Positions 50,953 through 59,843 of a stretch of 64,000 nucleotides of DNA are shown here, in pieces. The translations under genes were made by a program, and so were the position numbers. Numbering within the stretch: the stretch's first letter is position 1; the number at the start of each line of letters is the position of its first letter. The notes below the pieces were generated by a model, which made no database searches, was not told the origin of the DNA, and worked only from the letters and a program-made list of their open reading frames with translations. Location of the stretch: NCBI GenBank assembly GCA_964647465.1, contig CAZYFS010000001.1, positions 28,690 through 92,689 of the forward strand. The letters run 5' to 3'. Origin of the DNA: CAZYFS01 sp964647465. Lineage in GTDB: Bacteria; Patescibacteriota; Minisyncoccia; Minisyncoccales; UBA1441.

Positions 50953-52446
50953 CTATTGAGATATACCCTGTTCGACGACAGGGATAATAGAAATACGTCC
51001 TACTTTTGGGCGAAAAGCTTCAGTTCCTCGCAAGATGGAACTGCTTTTTAAATCAGTGGTGCTATCCCTAAAAACCTGACAATCAGCACCAGCGTTTTCC
51101 TCATTATTATAGAGAGTGTCGTTACTCAATACCACCCAATAGCTTCCATCGACTTTGACGGAATAAATTCGTTCAAGGCCATTCCACGGATAATTAATCT
51201 CTTCTTCCCAGAAGTATTCGTGTCCATTTTGAATTTCGGCAGCAGAAATAGTGTGGCAACCAGCTCCGCTAACGTCGGTTGCGAAATCAAGGTTTTGGCA
51301 AAAAGTAACCCCACCTTTTAATTCTTTGCTGAACTGACGGGCAAAAACTTCAACACTGCGAATGCGACTCGGTTCAATATCTAGATCATCTAAGGCAGTG
51401 CATTTAGGAAGGATAGTGTAATTAATGTTTTCTGCGAGATTGTGGGTGTCTACTTCCCTTCCTTCGTGAACAATACCACATTGGCCCTCTCCTCCAGTCT
51501 TGGTATGAAAGACTCCTCCCCAATAAATATCAGGAGAATAATAATCAAGAGTGTCATTGTCATGACTAGATATCCAACCCTCAGCATTATTATAAGTAAA
51601 GCGAAAGCGGAGGGATTCAGTGTGATCATTGAAAAGCCCTAAGTCGCTGCTTCCTATTCCAATTGGCAAAGGAAGATTATTTGGATAATCTTCAAAATTT
51701 ATTCGGCAACCTCCGCCAAATATTCCTGCTGATGGGAATAACACTAATCCGGAAATTAAATCGTCGAAGTAGATAGATTTGGGGTTAGAAAAGAGTTCTT
51801 GGCGAGTATTTCCGCTCGCATCAACGAAATTATTTTCTATCGTTGTAAACGCTCCTCCGGCATAGTTATATTCAGGGAAAAGAAAAATAGCGCTTAATTC
51901 TTCTTTGGGGCTTTCGATTTCAACGAAGTCTATCTCGAAATCGGCTGGTAAAATAATTTCGGGAGTACTCTCTCTGATACAAAAGAGATCTTGTTTGCCC
52001 GTGTCGACATCTGGCTTGCTATATAAGCAAATGCCGTGAGCGGGAATAAGAGGTTCGTCGGTTATTCCTACAAGGCTCGGATTAATCGTGTGAACGACTA
52101 GATAAGACCCTAAAACGATCACAATCCCGAAAAGCCCGCCGTAAATTTTAGTTCGAGCGTTTTTCATTTTTGTTACCGAGCCAGCGGAAATCAAGTAAGA
52201 AATTCCTCCGTAAACAAGAATAACAAAAGCAATTATTCCAACGCTCTCGATAGCGAAATAAAATAAATAACTAAGATAAGCAGAGCCGTCAGCATCTGTT
52301 GAGGGAGCAGCTTGGCCACCAGGGAGAGTCGGATAATGAATCTCCAGTTCTCGAGCGAAAAGAGAGTCTGTTTTAATAGTAAAAAAAGTTCCGATTAAAA
52401 CAAGGCAAATAAAAACGATAAAAAGATATTTTGAGAAAGTTTTCAT
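50953..52446 (-). CDS. VirB2/TrbC-like membrane protein with large exported domain (possible beta/gamma-crystallin-like folds)
   Basis: 497 aa. A signal helix (about 6-24) is followed by two membrane helices (about 60-88 and 101-121) in the VirB2/TrbC arrangement, ending in HTINPSLVG; the next gene has the matching QTINPQLL. The rest (about 130-497) is an exported, acidic, cysteine-containing domain. Segments such as AIFLFPEYNYAGGAF (about 186-200), VEVFARQFSKELKGGVTF and SYWVVLSNDTLYNN resemble the strand-turn motif of beta/gamma-crystallins, only tentatively. It is the last gene of the cluster. Pilin-like N-terminus plus a big ectodomain is not standard for VirB2. Confidence 0.65.
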   Translation of the reverse strand: MKTFSKYLFIVFICLVLIGTFFTIKTDSLFARELEIHYPTLPGGQAAPSTDADGSAYLSYLFYFAIESVGIIAFVILVYGGISYLISAGSVTKMKNARTKIYGGLFGIVIVLGSYLVVHTINPSLVGITDEPLIPAHGICLYSKPDVDTGKQDLFCIRESTPEIILPADFEIDFVEIESPKEELSAIFLFPEYNYAGGAFTTIENNFVDASGNTRQELFSNPKSIYFDDLISGLVLFPSAGIFGGGCRINFEDYPNNLPLPIGIGSSDLGLFNDHTESLRFRFTYNNAEGWISSHDNDTLDYYSPDIYWGGVFHTKTGGEGQCGIVHEGREVDTHNLAENINYTILPKCTALDDLDIEPSRIRSVEVFARQFSKELKGGVTFCQNLDFATDVSGAGCHTISAAEIQNGHEYFWEEEINYPWNGLERIYSVKVDGSYWVVLSNDTLYNNEENAGADCQVFRDSTTDLKSSSILRGTEAFRPKVGRISIIPVVEQGISQ

Positions 52447-52467
52447 TTTTAATAAATTAATTTTGAT

Positions 52468-54921
52468 TTAATTTTCCTCTTCTCCTGCCTCTGCGCAGAA
52501 GTAATTCAGCATCAGGTCTTTAACGGCTTCTTGACAGATTAGACCGTCTTGATTTTCCGAGCAAGCTTTCTTTTCGTCTTCTGATAAAGCATTGTTCCCA
52601 TAAGGGGAATCGCTATTATAGGGATAGCAATTTTTGAAATCGGGGAAGATAGTAATTCGAGAAGTGGATAGCTTATCAAGCAAAATCGAACAACTAAATA
52701 AGTCTTTAGTGGTTGCGTTTTCTCCGAACCCAGTAATGCAAGTTTCTAGCTTTTGGCGAACGTTCATTAGTTGATTGATTAACTCTGTCCTGCTTGGATC
52801 ATCTTCTTTCAAATTCTTAGCTTCAATTAAATCAATTAGATGATCAGTTCTCTTTTTAACTGATCTCTCTTCTTCTTCGAACCACTGGTTAACCTCAGCG
52901 CTTCTCCTAAAAATTATGCTTAATGGACAAGGATGCATCTCCATACTGGGGGCATTACAAGTACTACACGGACAACCAGGACAAGCACCACAATCATTAC
53001 ATCGACAACCATGAGTAGTGTAACAACCCCCACGCTTGCAATGAGTGGCAGCAGAGTCTTGGGTTGTTATCGTTCCAGAATTACATAGACAGCGAGGGGG
53101 TAAATTATAGAGAGTGCATTGATTCCCGGGATCTTTCTTGTCATAAACCGGACAAGCTTCTTCGGGGACAGAGGTTTCGACTAGGGTAGTTAGTTCAGGA
53201 ATGAGTTTTTCAATATAGGCTTCGGCGTCATCAATTAACTCGCCGATTGAAGCAGTCCCAACAGGAAAACCATCTTCTATTTCGGTGTCAACAACGCCTT
53301 CTGTAATATTTTGGCGGGCAGTGATTTTCTCTGCTCGTTCAGAAAAAGGTTTCGGGCAATAAAAAGTAAAAGCGTCTTGATCAAAGACATAACATTCTCG
53401 TTCTTCTCCTTGATTTTCGTTAGTTTCTGGTTCAACTCGGCAAATGATCCCTTCTTCGTCAGATGGCATTCTTTCGTCTTTCCCTTGCTCGTTATTTATG
53501 AGGTATTTTGAACATTTATAACTCGTCTGGGTTTGATTGTTCCACCATTGTTCAACTTCAGTCCCCTTTTCCAGTTTATCAAGATCACAATCTCCACACG
53601 AGATTTTCTCCCCATCTTCTTCGCAATCTTTGCAGTTAAAATCTCGACAATACTTTGTGATATCAAGTTGTTGTTCTTGATCACATTCTTCTCCCCATTG
53701 ATGTGGTTGATCGTTAAGGCAGAAGACAAATTGTTTCGTCCTTTCTTTGGTAATTTCTTTGATGTCGTAAAAAGCGGAATGGCTTATTATTGTTTGATAT
53801 TGACAATCGCTTTTATAAAGGCCCTCTGCTTTTTCAAGATAAGATAAATCTACCTCGAGGCTGGATTTATAGGCTGGAAGAAAATGATAAGCGAGGTATC
53901 TTAATTTATTAACAGTAGTTAGTTGAGAATAATCTTCCGTAGAAACGTGGACTAATTCACTATCTTCTAAGCAGTTGTGTCCACCAATAACTTGCTTCAT
54001 GTTTAGAACCTTTTCTCGAATTTGATTCATTTCTCCGCGACCTGGACAAGGATCTCCCGAGCAAACAGCTCCACAGCGACAACTTCCTGCGGGGGGACAG
54101 GGACAGCCACCACAACTACAATACCCACAAGCACATTGCTGGGATAAGTCCGCTAATCTTTTTGATTTGTCGCGAAGTTCTTTTCCTTTAATTTGGATCG
54201 CTTCGCTAATTCTCTTGAGACAGTCTAGGCGATCATTTCGAGTGATTGGCTGTGCTTCATTGAGAAAGTCTCCTTCATCATCAAAGGCGTAACATAGATA
54301 GGCAATTTCAGCGTCTTCGGCTATAGCGTTGGGCCATTGTTCCGGAAAATCAACTTTCATTTTTTCGGCAATTCTTTCCAATTCCCCTAGGGGAATTGGT
54401 GGAGAGAGATTAAACTGGTCGTAACGGCAGTCAGCTAGTTCACCAGAATCATCAAAACAACTAATGTTCTTAGCTAAAATTCGTTCTTCTAACAACATTC
54501 CAAAGGGAATCTCTTGAAAACCAAAAACAGTTTCTTCGGAAGGAGGGGGAGGGCTTGGTTCTTCTATAGTTCCTGGAGGAAGTTCATTAAGGATCGGTTG
54601 GAGTAGCTGAGGGTTTATTGTTTGGAGAATGAGATAAGAAAAAACGACAATCATTAATCCAGCTATTCCACCAATTATTTGTTTTTGAGCAGAACTCTTT
54701 GCCGCAACAGAACTGGTCGAAAAAAGATATTTTATCCCACCATAAATCAAAACCGCGAGAGAGATAATCCCGATTGATCTGATGCTGTAATCAAAAACGG
54801 TTCCGATTAGATTAGAAAAATCTTCTTCGGCAGCAAAAACGGAGGAAGGAAAAGAAATCAAGCAAAAAATATTTATCAAAAAAAAGAAGGCAATGCTTTT
54901 TTTAATTATCTTGGTAGTCAT
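52468..54921 (-). CDS. VirB2/TrbC-like protein with giant cysteine-rich exported domain
   Basis: 817 aa. Signal helix (about 9-30), then two membrane helices (about 47-67 and 81-101) in VirB2/TrbC style, followed by a proline-rich linker (EEPSPPPPSEE, 120-130). The exported part is helical with cysteine-rich hairpins: ten cysteines between 263 and 292 (CACGYCSCGGCPCPP start), four to five at 430-446, and nine between 628 and 655 (CRCNDCGACPGCPCSTC). Both main clusters sit between long charged helices, as if built from the same helix-cluster-helix plan twice. The cysteines could form disulfides or bind metal. Function unknown; surface pilus or attachment component is inference. Confidence 0.7.
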   Translation of the reverse strand: MTTKIIKKSIAFFFLINIFCLISFPSSVFAAEEDFSNLIGTVFDYSIRSIGIISLAVLIYGGIKYLFSTSSVAAKSSAQKQIIGGIAGLMIVVFSYLILQTINPQLLQPILNELPPGTIEEPSPPPPSEETVFGFQEIPFGMLLEERILAKNISCFDDSGELADCRYDQFNLSPPIPLGELERIAEKMKVDFPEQWPNAIAEDAEIAYLCYAFDDEGDFLNEAQPITRNDRLDCLKRISEAIQIKGKELRDKSKRLADLSQQCACGYCSCGGCPCPPAGSCRCGAVCSGDPCPGRGEMNQIREKVLNMKQVIGGHNCLEDSELVHVSTEDYSQLTTVNKLRYLAYHFLPAYKSSLEVDLSYLEKAEGLYKSDCQYQTIISHSAFYDIKEITKERTKQFVFCLNDQPHQWGEECDQEQQLDITKYCRDFNCKDCEEDGEKISCGDCDLDKLEKGTEVEQWWNNQTQTSYKCSKYLINNEQGKDERMPSDEEGIICRVEPETNENQGEERECYVFDQDAFTFYCPKPFSERAEKITARQNITEGVVDTEIEDGFPVGTASIGELIDDAEAYIEKLIPELTTLVETSVPEEACPVYDKKDPGNQCTLYNLPPRCLCNSGTITTQDSAATHCKRGGCYTTHGCRCNDCGACPGCPCSTCNAPSMEMHPCPLSIIFRRSAEVNQWFEEEERSVKKRTDHLIDLIEAKNLKEDDPSRTELINQLMNVRQKLETCITGFGENATTKDLFSCSILLDKLSTSRITIFPDFKNCYPYNSDSPYGNNALSEDEKKACSENQDGLICQEAVKDLMLNYFCAEAGEEEN

Positions 54922-54936
54922 TTTTTTAAAATTACC

Positions 54937-55284
54937 TTAATTATCATTCTTGATTGTTAAATAAACTGTCACGATCCAAGATGCGGCAATATCTCCGAAG
55001 ATGGGAATCGATTCGACCAAGGTAGGAAGAACGCTTCGTTTTAGTAATCTTTTTAATATTTTCGCTGATTTTCCTTTTATTTGACCAGAACGCATTAAAG
55101 TCCAAATACCAAAAATAATTAAGCCGGCGATATCAAGAATCACGGAAAGAACCAAGCCGATCGGCGCCAAGACAATAGTTATGGACAGGATAAGGCAGAT
55201 AACTCCTCCTAAATCAAGAAGTCCGGCAATAAAAAACATTAAAACAGCAATGGGGGATAAAAAACTAGGAGAATTATCTTCCAT
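54937..55284 (-). CDS. Small multi-helix membrane protein of the T4SS-like cluster
   Basis: 115 aa with three hydrophobic stretches (about 9-30, 33-60 and 95-110) and a basic patch between them (RSGQIKGKSAKILKRLLKRS, 66-85). No family is recognised. It lies 3 bp downstream of the virB4-like gene and 15 bp upstream of the cysteine-rich VirB2-like gene, so it is almost certainly part of the same operon. Confidence 0.6.
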   Translation of the reverse strand: MEDNSPSFLSPIAVLMFFIAGLLDLGGVICLILSITIVLAPIGLVLSVILDIAGLIIFGIWTLMRSGQIKGKSAKILKRLLKRSVLPTLVESIPIFGDIAASWIVTVYLTIKNDN

Positions 55285-55287
55285 AAT

Positions 55288-57081
55288 TTAAATTTCTTTT
55301 TTGATCATTCGTTTGGCTTCTTGAATCTTGGCAACCTCGGATGGATTAGTAGTGATAATTTGATCTTCGGCATAGGAAGCAACTACTTGCATTGCTACTC
55401 TTTTTGTCCCCGCAAAGAAAATTCCTTCTCCGACTTGAGTTGAGAGAAGAAGTTCTTTCTCTCTGTTTGTCAGCCCAAAAGTTTCTTGAATTAATCCAAT
55501 CGAAGCAGAGGACTGCTTCATTAGTAATTGAAGGGAAGAATTGTTAATAATTGGTTTCCCGTAACGTGAACCCATGAAGTCACTAACGTCCTGCGTAATG
55601 GTTGTTAGGCCGAGCCAATATTTTCGGGCTCTTTTAGCCATGCCGAAAAGAAAAGAGGCGCCATCTTCTGTTTTCATAATCCACCAAGCTTCGTCAATAA
55701 CAATAACCCTTTTCTTTAATGTTCCGCGAACGGAACTCCAAATGTGATGAAGGATAATATACATGGCAATTGGTCTCAAGTCATCGCTCATGTTTTTAAT
55801 GCCGAAAACGATTAATTTATTGTTCATATCGACATTAGTGGGTTGATTGAAAAAATTAGCATAACTCCCTCGAGTGTATTTACGTACTCTGCGCAACAAA
55901 GACTGAGCTCCATCCATGCTTTCAAGCACTTCTTCGAAATCTTGCATTAAAGGAGGTTTAAGTCGAGAGAAGTCTGTTCGTGAGGTAATATCGCAAGCAG
56001 CGTAAGTGGCCGTAAGGGCTTGATCAATAATTGCATCTTCTTCAGGGGTTAAGCCCCCCAACATTGTTCGAAAGAGTCCTACTAGATCAATGACGTTACG
56101 CCGAATAACATTGGCAGGATCTTCATCGGCCGTTGGTTGCGGCAAATCGAAGGCATTAAGGTGATTGGGAGAAGAAAGAGAAATATGGAAATAAGATCCA
56201 TCAACGGCGTCGGAAAGATATTTGTATTCATTTTCTGGGTCAATAACCATGACATCCACCCCTTCCATCAATTGGCGTAGAATTTCTAGCTTAGCGAAAT
56301 AACTTTTGCCTCCTCCACTTTTTCCAAAAATAACCTCATTGGCATTTTCTAAAGAGAAGCGGTCGAAAAGAATAAGCGAATTATTGTGCCTATTGATGCC
56401 AAAGAGAATTCCTTTATTGGAACTCAAGTCGAAAGAGATAAAAGGAAACATGCTCGAAAGAGGAGAGGTGTTCATTAAGGTGTGAACTTGTAATTGGTCG
56501 AGGCCATAAGGTGAACAACTAGTAAATCCTTCTATTTGCTGGAAAGAGGCTGGTTTAAGGTAAATCAGGCGCGACTCAAGAATAGCTCGGACATCTGTTT
56601 CTACATCCCTTAATTCATCAGTTGAAGCGCCATAAAGATTGAGATAAATTCCAACCCGAAACATTCTTTCTTGAGCATTTTTTAAGCTGGATCGAAGTGA
56701 TTCGACATCTTGGTAGGCTGTTTCTAATCCGGGATCACGGACAAAGCCCTTGCCTTCTCGGTCAATCATTTCAGCTTGAACTTCGGCAGATTTTTTTCTT
56801 AATTTCTTTAAAATAGAAGTGGTTTCAACTGGATGGAGAAAGAAGGTAAGATCAAGAGGCGAAGTTAGATTAATAATAGGCGATAGCCATCCAACTGATA
56901 AATAACGAGGATAAGAAAAAACAAAAAAAGTTTTTAATTGTTGTTTTTCAATTTCGACGTGATCTTTTTGTATCTTAACGGAAGAAGGAGCAATGAGGTC
57001 ACGGCTAGTTACTGCTTTGCTAACGGGAATCGTATTTCCTCCCAGGGAGGAAAATAGGTTTTTAAGTAAAGTTGATTTCAT
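55288..57081 (-). CDS. virB4: VirB4/TraC-type conjugation ATPase
   Basis: 597 aa. An N-terminal interaction domain (about 1-240) is followed by the motor: Walker A FGKSGGGKSYFAK (252-264), VMVIDPENEYKYLSDAV (278-294), Walker B RVIVIDEAWWIMKTEDG (about 446-462) and ITQDVSDFMGSRYG (about 483-496). VirB4 powers assembly or DNA/protein movement in type IV secretion systems. It overlaps the preceding small TraC-like gene by 4 bp (ATGA) and is encoded with PrgI and VirB6-like proteins, as in Gram-positive conjugation modules. Confidence 0.93.
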   Translation of the reverse strand: MKSTLLKNLFSSLGGNTIPVSKAVTSRDLIAPSSVKIQKDHVEIEKQQLKTFFVFSYPRYLSVGWLSPIINLTSPLDLTFFLHPVETTSILKKLRKKSAEVQAEMIDREGKGFVRDPGLETAYQDVESLRSSLKNAQERMFRVGIYLNLYGASTDELRDVETDVRAILESRLIYLKPASFQQIEGFTSCSPYGLDQLQVHTLMNTSPLSSMFPFISFDLSSNKGILFGINRHNNSLILFDRFSLENANEVIFGKSGGGKSYFAKLEILRQLMEGVDVMVIDPENEYKYLSDAVDGSYFHISLSSPNHLNAFDLPQPTADEDPANVIRRNVIDLVGLFRTMLGGLTPEEDAIIDQALTATYAACDITSRTDFSRLKPPLMQDFEEVLESMDGAQSLLRRVRKYTRGSYANFFNQPTNVDMNNKLIVFGIKNMSDDLRPIAMYIILHHIWSSVRGTLKKRVIVIDEAWWIMKTEDGASFLFGMAKRARKYWLGLTTITQDVSDFMGSRYGKPIINNSSLQLLMKQSSASIGLIQETFGLTNREKELLLSTQVGEGIFFAGTKRVAMQVVASYAEDQIITTNPSEVAKIQEAKRMIKKEI

Positions 57082-57734
57082 TTAACGTCTTCTGTTAATT
57101 CTGGCATAATAGAGGGATAATATCCTACTTCGGCTGAATGTGGATGATACCAAGCCCAAAGCAACTCAATTAATTCGGGGGTTGTTAGCGGGGATGAGTT
57201 TAATCCACATCGCCTTAAGCCAATAGAAATAAACTCCATTCTTTGCCTTAACTGAGTCCTTGCTCTTTCGAAGGCTGATTCAGGAATTAATTCTTCTTGT
57301 TTTTTGGAAGCCAATAGTCTCTTGAATGAACTTGATCCCTCTACCTCAATTAGAGTGTAAGGAACAATCACTAAAAACCTTTTACTCATGATGGTTCCCC
57401 GATTAATAATTTTAGCAACAAAGCGTCTATAGTCAGCAGTTTGAATGCGCAATAGTTCGTTAGTTTGATTTTCTTCCAAGGTTTTCACTTTTTCGAGGTA
57501 GCCAGTTAAGTTCACTCGGCGAGATTGAACGGAAATCTGAGTATCGAAATCAAGAGAATTGATAAAATTTTGGAATTGAAAAATGATAGCCTCTTGTTCA
57601 TCGTTTGATTTAAGGGCAAAGTTCGAAGAAGAGAGCATGAGAATTCCTCGCAAAGCTTTGTTTTTTAAAATAATAACGCCATCTTTAATCTCCTGGAAAG
57701 GAAGGAATTCTTGTGTTGTTGCCTTATCGCCCAT
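57078..57734 (-). CDS. TraC/VirB4 N-terminal-domain-like protein
   Basis: 218 aa, soluble. The sequence FLPFQEIKDGVIILKNKALRGILMLSSSNFALKSNDEQEAIIFQF region (about 10-54) resembles the N-terminal domain of TraC/VirB4 ATPases, with RRFVAKIINRGTIMSKRFLVIVPY (about 112-135). There is no ATPase motor, so it may be a split-off VirB4 N-domain that works with the adjacent VirB4. It overlaps virB4 by 4 bp and the PrgI gene by 11 bp, so all three are coupled. Confidence 0.7.
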   Translation of the reverse strand: MGDKATTQEFLPFQEIKDGVIILKNKALRGILMLSSSNFALKSNDEQEAIIFQFQNFINSLDFDTQISVQSRRVNLTGYLEKVKTLEENQTNELLRIQTADYRRFVAKIINRGTIMSKRFLVIVPYTLIEVEGSSSFKRLLASKKQEELIPESAFERARTQLRQRMEFISIGLRRCGLNSSPLTTPELIELLWAWYHPHSAEVGYYPSIMPELTEDVK

Positions 57735-58146
57735 GTTTTTTTAAATCTAATTTATTTTTGAGACGAGACAACTGACTCAACGGAGCAATAGCCAAGACAT
57801 CTCTTTGTTTTTTTCCTTGAATTTCGGGAGGTTCTTTTTTAGAAACTACGGGAATGGGTAGGGTCATCTCTTTCCTTTTCCATAAGTAAATTTTGGGTCC
57901 AAGAATATATTTAAAAATACTCTCTATAAAAACAGACAAAGGACGACTATTCGGACGGAGAAAGGCTAAGCTTGTAGTAATAATAGCGACAATGGCAATT
58001 GCTACCCAAAAAGCTGAACTAGGAAGAAAAAAGTAGAGAACAAAAAGCAACAAAGCCCCTCCTCCCAGGAAGAGTAATTGTTTAAACCGTAGGGGACCAA
58101 CAATCTTTGGTTCTCTCTCAATAAATTTTGGGACTAGGTATTGCAT
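57724..58146 (-). CDS. PrgI-family (VirB3-like) membrane protein
   Basis: 140 aa. YLVPKFIEREPKIVGPLRFKQLLFLGGGALLLFVLYF (about 3-40) and a second hydrophobic helix (about 47-64) give the PrgI/VirB3 pattern of a short cytoplasmic start and two membrane helices, with a basic C-terminal tail. PrgI proteins accompany VirB4 in type IV secretion systems. It makes a TAATG overlap with the preceding small gene and overlaps the TraC-like gene by 11 bp. Confidence 0.85.
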   Translation of the reverse strand: MQYLVPKFIEREPKIVGPLRFKQLLFLGGGALLLFVLYFFLPSSAFWVAIAIVAIITTSLAFLRPNSRPLSVFIESIFKYILGPKIYLWKRKEMTLPIPVVSKKEPPEIQGKKQRDVLAIAPLSQLSRLKNKLDLKKHGR

Positions 58147-58490
58147 TAATTCAGGGGTTCTTGATACTTATCAACAACGGAAGGAGTTTTTTCTGAGGAA
58201 AGAGGCGCAAAAATAAAAGCATTAATTTCCTTTTTGAAACTTTCAGCTAGGGCAGGTTCGATGGTCAGCTCTTTTTGAAGGACAAGAGGCAAATCAGAAA
58301 GAGAAAAAAGATTTAATAATAAATTTCCAACTATCTCTGGTAACTTTTGTTCCTGGATAGAGTCTAGTTTGTAGCGAGAAGAAAGATCGCGAATAATCTT
58401 AGCTGTTTCTTCAGAGAAAATAGCTTTCTGTTGACCCAGAGGGATATTTTTGTAAAGCTGCCAAAATTCATCTTCGCTTATTTCTCGCAT
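58146..58490 (-). CDS. Hypothetical protein, first gene of the virB4 operon
   Basis: 114 aa, soluble and acidic, mostly predicted helix (ISEDEFWQLYKNIPLGQQKAIFSEE start), without signal peptide or membrane segment. No family recognised. The tail SEKTPSVVDKYQEPLN looks disordered. It heads the minus-strand operon; its coding end is coupled to prgI by TAATG. Its promoter must lie in the 149-bp gap shared with the divergent SPFH gene. Confidence 0.6.
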   Translation of the reverse strand: MREISEDEFWQLYKNIPLGQQKAIFSEETAKIIRDLSSRYKLDSIQEQKLPEIVGNLLLNLFSLSDLPLVLQKELTIEPALAESFKKEINAFIFAPLSSEKTPSVVDKYQEPLN

Positions 58491-58567
58491 AACAATTTCT
58501 TTTAATTACCTCATTTTACTATTTTTTAACAGAGACTACAAGAAGCCAGAATAAAGAGGTTGCTTCC

Positions 58568-58595
58568 TTGACAAATTCTTTAACTGTATTATTAT
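58568..58595 (+). promoter_or_regulatory. Consensus promoter of the SPFH gene
   Basis: TTGACA (58568-58573), 16-bp spacer and TATTAT (58590-58595), with about 44 bp to the ATG. A strong Shine-Dalgarno (AGGAGG within 58630-58636) precedes the start, which is exceptional in this window. Confidence 0.75.
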
Positions 58596-58639
58596 TTAAA
58601 TACGTTCTCTAAAACTAAAAACAAAAAAGAGGAGGAAGC

Positions 58640-59773
58640 ATGAAATCCAAAAGGTTAAGATCTCCAGGATGGTTGATTTTGTGGTTAGTCCCAACAGTTC
58701 TTTCGTGTTGGTTCTGGCTTTGGTGGGTCGGGGTTATTTATGCCCTGGTGATGATTTTCCCAGTTATTTTTTGGGGTCTTGCCGAGGACAACATTTGCTT
58801 CACCTTCATCTCCGAAGGAACAGCGAAGATTGTTACTCGTAGTGGAGCATTTCGCAAGGTTTTACTGCAATGGGAGGGCCGCGAATTAGACGGAAACGGC
58901 TATGTTGGGTTGATCGAAAAACCGGAGGAAGGCGCTTTATTGCAGAAGAAAAAATCTTTCAGTCAATGGCTTGAGCGACTGTTTGGAGGTCTTCGCTTTT
59001 ACGGTCTTTGGCCGTTGGCAGACATGCTCGTTTATGAGATGCAATGGTGGGGAGTAGACGGCAAAGGAGAGATAGATTTTCACGAGAAGGAACTTCTAGA
59101 TTTTGTCTTAGTTCGCCCCGACTTGTATTGGGGAGAAGTGACAGAAGCAGAAGACAAGAATTTACTCCCTCTGAGGGTGGAGTTTGTTATCACTCTTCAG
59201 ATTGTATGTCCTCGCAAGGCACTTCTTGATATCCAAAACTATCTTGAGGCGGTGATAGAAAGACTGAAGCCGGCAATCAGGGATAAGGTTACGAGCTCTT
59301 CTTACCAAGAGTTAATAGTGGATCCCACGGATGTTGCAAAGGCTATCTACGATGGAATTTCTGATCTTCGCGACGAGTTTATTCGGGATTATGGTGTTAA
59401 GTTAATCTCTTTTGACATCAAGAATATTGATCCTCCGAAAGGTTACATAGAGCAAACAATGGTTGCTTATCTGGCCGAACAAGAGGCGAAGAAGATAGAA
59501 AGGCTTGCCGAGGCGAGGGCTCTAGAAATTAACCTCATCAACAAGGCCGTTCAGGATTATGGAGATCTCGGTCTGGCCATCAGAACTCTCGAAGCTCTTG
59601 AGAAGTCTCCTTTGGCCGCCAGCATGATCGTCCAAAAAGTTCCTGGACTAGAGGCGGCCCTTAAATCCCTTGGAGGATCTAAGGGAGAAGTTTCTGAGAA
59701 GGAGCTAGGGACCCTTCTTAAAGAGCTAAAGATCGCTCTCCAAGAAATACAGGAGGGCAAAAAGGAGGAGTAG
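58640..59773 (+). CDS. SPFH/stomatin-prohibitin-like membrane protein
   Basis: 377 aa. One or two membrane helices (about 9-30 and 32-48) are followed by an SPFH-type domain (about 95-290) with VRVE-like strands, LRVEFVITLQIVCPRKALLDIQNYLEAV and VKLISFDIKNIDPPKGYIEQTMVAYLAEQEAKKIERLAEARALEI (parts cited around 185-305), and a helical charged tail. SPFH proteins form ring scaffolds on membranes. Base composition is visibly more GC-rich than neighbours, and it has a canonical promoter, Shine-Dalgarno and terminator, so it may be acquired or highly expressed. It interrupts the T4SS-like cluster on the opposite strand. Confidence 0.8.
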   Translation: MKSKRLRSPGWLILWLVPTVLSCWFWLWWVGVIYALVMIFPVIFWGLAEDNICFTFISEGTAKIVTRSGAFRKVLLQWEGRELDGNGYVGLIEKPEEGALLQKKKSFSQWLERLFGGLRFYGLWPLADMLVYEMQWWGVDGKGEIDFHEKELLDFVLVRPDLYWGEVTEAEDKNLLPLRVEFVITLQIVCPRKALLDIQNYLEAVIERLKPAIRDKVTSSSYQELIVDPTDVAKAIYDGISDLRDEFIRDYGVKLISFDIKNIDPPKGYIEQTMVAYLAEQEAKKIERLAEARALEINLINKAVQDYGDLGLAIRTLEALEKSPLAASMIVQKVPGLEAALKSLGGSKGEVSEKELGTLLKELKIALQEIQEGKKEE

Positions 59774-59784
59774 AAAACAACGAA

Positions 59785-59826
59785 GGGAGGAACAAGTACA
59801 TTTTGTTCCTCCCGGATTTTTTATTT
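59785..59826 (+). terminator. Rho-independent terminator of the SPFH gene
   Basis: The perfect 11-bp stem GGGAGGAACAA (59785-59795) and TTGTTCCTCCC (59803-59813) encloses a 7-nt loop, followed by GGATTTTTTATTT. It lies 12 bp after the stop, and could also work on the opposite strand behind the VirB6-like gene. Confidence 0.92.
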
Positions 59827-59843
59827 ATAGGGGATATTTAAGC

